Assembly: GCA_964531165.1 (NCBI GenBank)
Contig: CAZHEA010000060.1
Location: 1 to 19,660 of the forward strand
Length of the DNA: 19,660 nucleotides
Direction of reading: 5' to 3'
DNA from: SZUA-229 sp964531165
Lineage (GTDB): Bacteria; Pseudomonadota; Gammaproteobacteria; SZUA-229
A program made the position numbers and the translations under genes. The notes under the pieces are model-generated. The model made no database searches. It was not told where the DNA came from and was given only the letters and a program-made list of their open reading frames with translations. Of this stretch, positions 15,444 to 19,660 are shown piece after piece. Position 1 is the first letter of the stretch. Each line of letters opens with the position of its first letter.

Positions 15444-16061
15444 TTATAGTTTCCAGCCACTTTTTTCGATTGTTTTCTTGATTTTCTTCTGCCCTACCCA
15501 GACCTTACGATTGCTTTCCAGATCAATTAAAGTCAGGTCTATCTGATAGAAGCGCGCCTGAGAACCGCCTGCCGCATCAACGATTGTATTGATTGTGCCT
15601 TTGAGCATAAAGTCGGCACCGGCTTCATTACCCATCGCTTTACGGGTTGACTCACTGGCATTTAAATCCTGATCACGACGTTCGGAACGAATCTCTTCAC
15701 GTTCAGAGGCAGAAGCAACAAACTCAACTTCGCCTGAATTAATTAAATCTTTTTCAAGATCATTAATAAAAGTACGTGTGTTTATATGCTCATGACTGAG
15801 ATTACGAACCGTACCAACAATAACTGTCGGTGTTTTGCCCTTGGCACGGTTAAATTTGGATAACCAGCGACGCGATAAAACATCATCTATCATTTCACGT
15901 GAGACCAGTCGTGAATCGGTATCATTCCATTTACCGCTTAAATCCGTAACTGCATCTGATTCAACACGCGTAACCTGTTTAGAATTGCAACCCGCTGTAA
16001 ACGCCATTACCGCACTTAGTGCAACTACCGGCATAATCTGTCCCAGCTTTAATAATTTCAT
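15444..16061 (-). CDS. lpoB: LpoB-like lipoprotein (penicillin-binding protein activator family)
   Basis: A 205-residue lipoprotein from the ATG at 16061, with GGAG about 8 bases upstream; the frame extends to 16100 but without a signal. The lipobox FTAGC gives Cys25. The mature domain has DLSGKWNDTDSR (40-51), VIVGTVRNLSHEHINTRTF (80-98), a helix with SASEREEIRSERRDQ, and KVWVGQKKIKK (186-196), the pattern of the LpoB/TIGR02722 family. In E. coli, LpoB at the outer membrane reaches through the wall to activate PBP1b. Here only about 15 residues separate the lipid from the domain, without the Pro-rich linker of E. coli, so the same reach is doubtful. It is the first gene of the five-gene envelope run; the promoter must lie in 16062-16350. 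Confidence 0.85.
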   Translation of the reverse strand: MKLLKLGQIMPVVALSAVMAFTAGCNSKQVTRVESDAVTDLSGKWNDTDSRLVSREMIDDVLSRRWLSKFNRAKGKTPTVIVGTVRNLSHEHINTRTFINDLEKDLINSGEVEFVASASEREEIRSERRDQDLNASESTRKAMGNEAGADFMLKGTINTIVDAAGGSQARFYQIDLTLIDLESNRKVWVGQKKIKKTIEKSGWKL

Positions 16062-16271
16062 ATTTTGTTCTCCATTTTTATATGTGATTTCTAATTTCAC
16101 CTGCGCTTAAAAACACCTGTGTACTGCGGGCTAAATTACATTAGCTAATGCCTTTAAAATTACCGATATTTATCATAGTTATAGCCAGTAATAAGAATAA
16201 TAATTTTTATATAACACGTAGCAGATCAATAAGTTGCCGGCTTAGGCACCTGCGAAGGCAATAAACCAGCA

Positions 16272-16335
16272 TTTTAAGTGTGCTATTTATACCACTATTT
16301 ATACCTAAAAACAGTCTTTTAAGCGTAATATTTAT
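16272..16335. repeat. Direct repeats upstream of mtaD
   Basis: TTTTAAGTGTGCTATTTAT (16272-16290) recurs as TTTTAAGCGTAATATTTAT (16317-16335), with 16 of 19 bases alike and a 45-base offset. Between them CTATTTATACC occurs twice with a 12-base period (16283-16293 and 16295-16305). The repeats lie in the 289-base region shared by the divergent lpoB-like and mtaD genes. They may be operator sites or a duplicated promoter. Confidence 0.6.
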
Positions 16336-16350
16336 GTTATCTTGCCCGCC

Positions 16351-17670
16351 ATGAAAACAGTTGACACAATTTTACACGCCCGCTGGGTATTGCCGGTAAC
16401 CGAATTGGACCCCGTACTACACAATCATAGTATTGTGATCGATGACGGACGCATCACTGACATTCTGCCCAGCGAAAACTGCGCTCAACAATACACCACC
16501 AGCATCGAAAAAAACTACCCCCAGCACCTGCTAATGCCGGGCCTGATAAATGCCCACACCCACAGCCCGATGAGCTTACTGCGTGGTATCGCCAATGACC
16601 TGCCACTGGAAGACTGGCTGCACAATCACATCTGGCCAGCAGAAGCCAAATGGGTGAGTGATGAATTTGTACACGATGGCACTCAACTGGCCATTGCCGA
16701 AATGCTGCGCTCCGGCACCACCTGTTTTAATGACATGTATTTTTTTCCCGAAGTCACCGCACGCCTGGCACGGGATATCGGCATCCGCGCCTGCATTGGT
16801 TTAATTACCATCGACTTCGCCAGTGCCTGGGCCAGCAATGCCAATGAATATATTGATAAGGGCCTGGAACTACGCGACCACTTTCGCAGCGACAGTCTAA
16901 TCCACACACCATTTGCACCCCATGCACCTTTCAGTGTTTGCGATGAAGCCCTGCAACGCATTCGTATGCTGGCAGATGAAATGGATTTACCCATTCACAT
17001 TCACCTGCACGAAACCACCGAAGAAATTGAGCAATCAATCAAACAATACGGTAAGCGTCCCTTAGAAAGATTAAACGACCTTGGACTGGTTTCGCCCAAT
17101 TTAATGGCCGTGCATTTGACTCAGGTCACTGATGATGAAATCACTTTACTGGCAGAATCCGGTAGTCATGTGGTGCATTGCCCCGAATCCAACTTAAAGC
17201 TCGCCAGTGGTTTCTGCCCGGTGAGTGAACTGATGAATGCCGGTATTAATGTGGCCCTTGGCACCGACAGCTGCGCCAGTAATAATGACCTGAATATGTT
17301 AGGTGAAATGCACAGTGCCAGCTTATTGGCCAAAGGCGTTAGCCGGAATGCCCGCGCACTGAGTGCCATGCAAACCGTTCGCATGGCAACCATTAATGGC
17401 GCTAAAGCCCTCGGGCTGGACCAGGTAACCGGTAGTTTAGAGAGCGGGAAATACGCAGATATCATCGCCATAGATTATTCCAGCCTGGAAATGCAGCCGG
17501 TGTACGACCCGGTGGCCAATTTAATTTACAACAGCAGCCGCGAACAGGTCAGCGATGTATGGGTTGCAGGTAAACACTTACTAAAAGACCGTCAGCTCAC
17601 CACATTGAATGAACAGGAAATAATACAAAAAACTCAGCAGTGGAATGATAAGATAGCGAGCACCGATTAA
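16351..17670 (+). CDS. mtaD: 5-methylthioadenosine / S-adenosylhomocysteine deaminase
   Basis: A 439-residue metal-dependent amidohydrolase that deaminates MTA and/or SAH to the inosyl forms. Metal ligands are His69 and His71 (NAHTH), His218 and Asp306 (GTDSCASNN), and the catalytic Glu221 lies in HLHET. The TIM-barrel sequence PGLINAHTHSPMSLLRG is typical of the MtaD/TrzA group. The ATG at 16351 is preferred to a TTG at 16342. It has no Shine-Dalgarno: the bases before it are TTGCCCGCC, and AT-rich -10-like boxes (TAATAT 16326-16331, TTATCT 16337-16342) are so close that the mRNA may have a very short leader. The order mtaD-ubiG-mupP matches that I recall in Pseudomonas (PA3170-PA3172). Removing SAH would help the methyltransferase next door. 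Guanine or triazine deaminase is the main alternative and less likely. Confidence 0.88.
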   Translation: MKTVDTILHARWVLPVTELDPVLHNHSIVIDDGRITDILPSENCAQQYTTSIEKNYPQHLLMPGLINAHTHSPMSLLRGIANDLPLEDWLHNHIWPAEAKWVSDEFVHDGTQLAIAEMLRSGTTCFNDMYFFPEVTARLARDIGIRACIGLITIDFASAWASNANEYIDKGLELRDHFRSDSLIHTPFAPHAPFSVCDEALQRIRMLADEMDLPIHIHLHETTEEIEQSIKQYGKRPLERLNDLGLVSPNLMAVHLTQVTDDEITLLAESGSHVVHCPESNLKLASGFCPVSELMNAGINVALGTDSCASNNDLNMLGEMHSASLLAKGVSRNARALSAMQTVRMATINGAKALGLDQVTGSLESGKYADIIAIDYSSLEMQPVYDPVANLIYNSSREQVSDVWVAGKHLLKDRQLTTLNEQEIIQKTQQWNDKIASTD

Positions 17671-17878
17671 TATTAAATTGAATAGAACAAGCACCGCTAA
17701 AAACGCAAATGCACGCGAAACAGTTTATAACTGCATCACTGTCATGTCCGAGTAATTCTGGCGAAAATAACGGTAACTCTGGATATGGCAAAGCCACTGG
17801 ATTGCCGATAGAGCACCTGAGTTAGTCTTTTGCTTACAAAAAAACCATACCATTAGAAATTTAAAGACTGTTATAAAG

Positions 17879-18586
17879 ATGAACACACTAAACGTAGACC
17901 CCGCTGAAATCGCCAAATTCGAACTACTCGCCAGCCGCTGGTGGGATAAACAGGGTGAATTCAAACCCCTTCATGAAATTAACCCGCTGCGCCTGCATTT
18001 CATTGATGAACGAGTTCAACTCAATGGCAAACGAGTTTTAGATGTTGGCTGTGGCGGTGGTATTTTATCGGAAAGCATGGCTCAGCTGGGAGCCGATGTA
18101 ACCGCCATCGATATGGGAAAAGCGCCATTATCAGTGGCTAAATTGCATGCCATGGAAACCGAAGTTGAGGTTAACTATCAGCAAATCACCGTTGAAGAAC
18201 TAGCCGAGCAGCAGCCCCACTCATTTGATGCGGTAAGTTGCATGGAAATGCTCGAGCATGTACCCGACCCCAGTTCTGTAATTAAAGCCTGTCAGCAACT
18301 GGTTAAGCCCGGCGGTTCGGTTTTTTTCTCTACCATTAATCGCAATCCAAAATCTTATCTATTTGCTATTGTTGGCGCAGAGTATGTTCTTAAAATGCTG
18401 CCCCGCGGCACTCATGAATACGCTAAATTCATTAAACCTTCCGAGTTAGATGAATGGGCAAGGCAGGCTAATCTGCAACTTAAAAACATCACCGGCATGA
18501 CATTTAATCCACTCACCAATCAGTACAAACTCGGTCATGATGTGGACGTGAACTACATGACTCACTACCTCGCCGATACTGAATAA
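17879..18586 (+). CDS. ubiG: Ubiquinone biosynthesis O-methyltransferase UbiG
   Basis: A 235-residue SAM-dependent methyltransferase that performs both O-methylations in ubiquinone synthesis. It starts MNTLNVDPAEIAKFELLASRWWD, the UbiG hallmark. SAM-binding motif I is VLDVGCGGGILSE (53-65), the acidic residue is in AIDMG (76-80), and post-I motifs are FDAVSCMEMLEHVPDP (116-131) and LVKPGGSVFFSTINRN (141-156). The length is normal. It follows mtaD after 208 bases; that gap holds no gene I can support. The ribosome site is weak (AAAG). It lies 5 bases ahead of the phosphatase gene, forming an operon. Confidence 0.97.
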   Translation: MNTLNVDPAEIAKFELLASRWWDKQGEFKPLHEINPLRLHFIDERVQLNGKRVLDVGCGGGILSESMAQLGADVTAIDMGKAPLSVAKLHAMETEVEVNYQQITVEELAEQQPHSFDAVSCMEMLEHVPDPSSVIKACQQLVKPGGSVFFSTINRNPKSYLFAIVGAEYVLKMLPRGTHEYAKFIKPSELDEWARQANLQLKNITGMTFNPLTNQYKLGHDVDVNYMTHYLADTE

Positions 18587-18591
18587 ATTTA

Positions 18592-19254
18592 ATGCAAAAA
18601 ATCAATACGGTGCTGTTTGATCTGGATGGCACCTTAATCGACACCGCGCCTGATATGGCCAATGCCTTAAATATTCTGTTACAGGAAGAAGGCTGTAACG
18701 CCTTAAATTTTGACAGCATTCGCCCGGTCGTTTCTAACGGCAGCGCCGCTCTGGTACAACTGGGATTTCCTGAATTAGAAGATAACCCAGTCATTGCACG
18801 GTTAAAAAAACGTTATTTAGAAATTTATGAAGATAAACTCTGTGTTGACTCTGTTTTATTCCCCGGCATGGACGAGCTACTCAAGCACATCGAAAAACAG
18901 AATATGCGCTGGGGTGTCGTCACTAACAAACCCGGCTGGTTAACCGACTCACTAATGCAGCAAATCGGTTTATCCAATCGAGCCGCCTGTATCGTCAGTG
19001 GTGATACCACAAAAAATCGTAAGCCTCATCCTGAGCCCATGTATCTGGCATGCAAACAGGCCGGTAGCCATCCACAAAACTGTATTTATATTGGTGATGC
19101 CAGGCGCGATATTCAGGCGGGCAATAATGCGGGCATGCGCTCAGTGGCGGCAAATTATGGCTATATTGGTGCGTCGGAAAATATTGACGAATGGGGTGCA
19201 GATTATGTGGTTGAATGCCCGCTGGATATTTTAGCGTTGTTATCAACAGACTAA
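18592..19254 (+). CDS. mupP: HAD phosphatase, MupP type (N-acetylmuramate 6-phosphate phosphatase)
   Basis: A 220-residue HAD-superfamily phosphatase. The four motifs are seen: Asp10 and Asp12 in FDLDGTLID, Thr111 in VVTNKP, Lys144 in NRKPHPEP, and GDARRDIQAG with Asp169 and Asp173. An alpha-helical C1-type cap spans about 18-85. By sequence it belongs to the Gph (phosphoglycolate phosphatase) group. Location directly after ubiG is the placement of Pseudomonas MupP, which dephosphorylates MurNAc-6-phosphate in cell-wall recycling toward UDP-MurNAc. Gph remains the alternative. It has no visible Shine-Dalgarno and starts 5 bases after the ubiG stop, so translation is probably coupled. Confidence 0.85.
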   Translation: MQKINTVLFDLDGTLIDTAPDMANALNILLQEEGCNALNFDSIRPVVSNGSAALVQLGFPELEDNPVIARLKKRYLEIYEDKLCVDSVLFPGMDELLKHIEKQNMRWGVVTNKPGWLTDSLMQQIGLSNRAACIVSGDTTKNRKPHPEPMYLACKQAGSHPQNCIYIGDARRDIQAGNNAGMRSVAANYGYIGASENIDEWGADYVVECPLDILALLSTD

Positions 19255-19372
19255 TCACTCTGAATTGAATAAATATGACAAATTTCATCCATTTTCATAA
19301 TTTAAAAGTCCCCCCTGTAAAATATTCCCTGTACTCAATATCACTTCACCGTTATTATTCGGAAAATTCTAT

Positions 19373-19406
19373 CTGTCATAAGTTTGTAACATCATTGAAA
19401 TATAAT
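19373..19406 (+). promoter_or_regulatory. Pho box and -10 of the phosphate transporter gene
   Basis: CTGTCATAAGTTTGTAACA (19373-19391) differs at about three positions from the PhoB consensus CTGTCATAAATCTGTCACA. It is followed after nine bases by a perfect TATAAT (19401-19406), the same geometry as the E. coli pstS promoter, where the Pho box replaces the -35. The target lies 62 bases downstream and is a phosphate transporter, so PhoB activation under phosphate limitation is strongly suggested. Confidence 0.85.
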
Positions 19407-19467
19407 CGCCACATTATATTGAATCATAAATTTGCTCAGCTACGCGCTGCATCATGAGGTAACTCCC

Positions 19468-19660
19468 TTGGAACTCAAAGACATTAAACACATAGATAAA
19501 GCTAACCGCTCAGGTCGCGGTGAATCATTACGCTTCGGACTTTCAATGATCTTTATTGTCGGCATTATGTTTGTTACCGGCAACATGGTCACTGATATAG
19601 ATAATGGCTTTTTACTGATTGCCGCGGCCATGATTGGTGGCTATATGGCAATGAATATCG
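19468..19660 (+). CDS. PiT-family inorganic phosphate transporter, 5' fragment
   Basis: The first 64 codons of a membrane protein that runs off the right edge. The start is TTG at 19468 with GAGGT at 19456-19460, seven bases away; the next in-frame ATG is at about codon 27, too late. The protein begins (M)ELKDIKHIDKANRSGRGE, then membrane segments LSMIFIVGIMFVTG and LLIAAAMIGGYMAMNI. Cytoplasmic ELKD-H-D-A-GRGE followed by GGYMA-NI is what I recall for a PiT subgroup whose next residues are the GANDVANN signature; that part lies outside the window. PiT proteins import phosphate with a cation. A Pho box precedes it. Confidence 0.75.
   Translation, partial: MELKDIKHIDKANRSGRGESLRFGLSMIFIVGIMFVTGNMVTDIDNGFLLIAAAMIGGYMAMNI

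Noticed and set aside
17709..17825. 38-residue frame between mtaD and ubiG
   Set aside because: There is no ribosome site, no recognisable family and no signal.
19275..19457. 60-residue frame upstream of the phosphate transporter
   Set aside because: It overlaps the Pho box, -10 element and leader of the transporter gene, so the region is regulatory.
1..19660. Mobile element, prophage or defence island
   Set aside because: There is no transposase, integrase, terminal repeat or phage gene; nearly all genes are core families and only the edges are truncated.

Overview
The window looks like chromosomal DNA of a moderately AT-rich gammaproteobacterium, probably free-living. The evidence is gene content and order: a cysE-iscR-cysteine desulfurase-iscS block, clpS-clpA beside infA, and an mtaD-ubiG-mupP order that I know from Pseudomonas. 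The genus cannot be fixed from the sequence. I see no phage, insertion sequence, CRISPR array, rRNA or tRNA. Genes are dense and nearly all intact; only the two edge genes are cut.

Positions 1-3910, all minus strand, hold a sulfur and Fe-S block: a class I/II aminotransferase, serine O-acetyltransferase (cysE), the Fe-S regulator iscR, a NifS/IscS-family cysteine desulfurase, and the first 27 codons of a second one that resembles canonical IscS. A strong promoter sits before iscR, covered by a near-consensus type 1 IscR site, so autoregulation is likely. Positions 3999-5180, plus strand, carry a secreted M23 peptidase and infA. A bidirectional terminator separates infA from the convergent clpS-clpA pair (5239-7958, minus), which forms the N-degron adaptor and unfoldase of ClpAP.

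A 417-base gap with an inverted repeat precedes a secreted Sel1-repeat protein with a Lys/Pro/Val-rich tail, followed by citrate synthase (gltA), both plus strand. Positions 10864-16061, minus strand, hold the least ordinary part: a run of five envelope genes, read as an LpoB-like lipoprotein, a COG3014-type lipoprotein, an LPP20-family exported protein, a small Kazal-type lipoprotein, and an MscS-family channel with a long periplasmic coiled coil. The last two overlap by ATGA. All five carry export signals, which suggests one envelope module, although its function is unknown.

Positions 16351-19254, plus strand, hold mtaD (MTA/SAH deaminase), ubiG (quinone O-methyltransferase) and mupP (MurNAc-6-phosphate phosphatase type). 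The window ends in a PiT-family phosphate transporter that starts with TTG, behind a textbook Pho box and -10 element.

Most of this is core genome. The best candidates for something undescribed are the five-gene envelope module and the duplicated elements upstream of mtaD.
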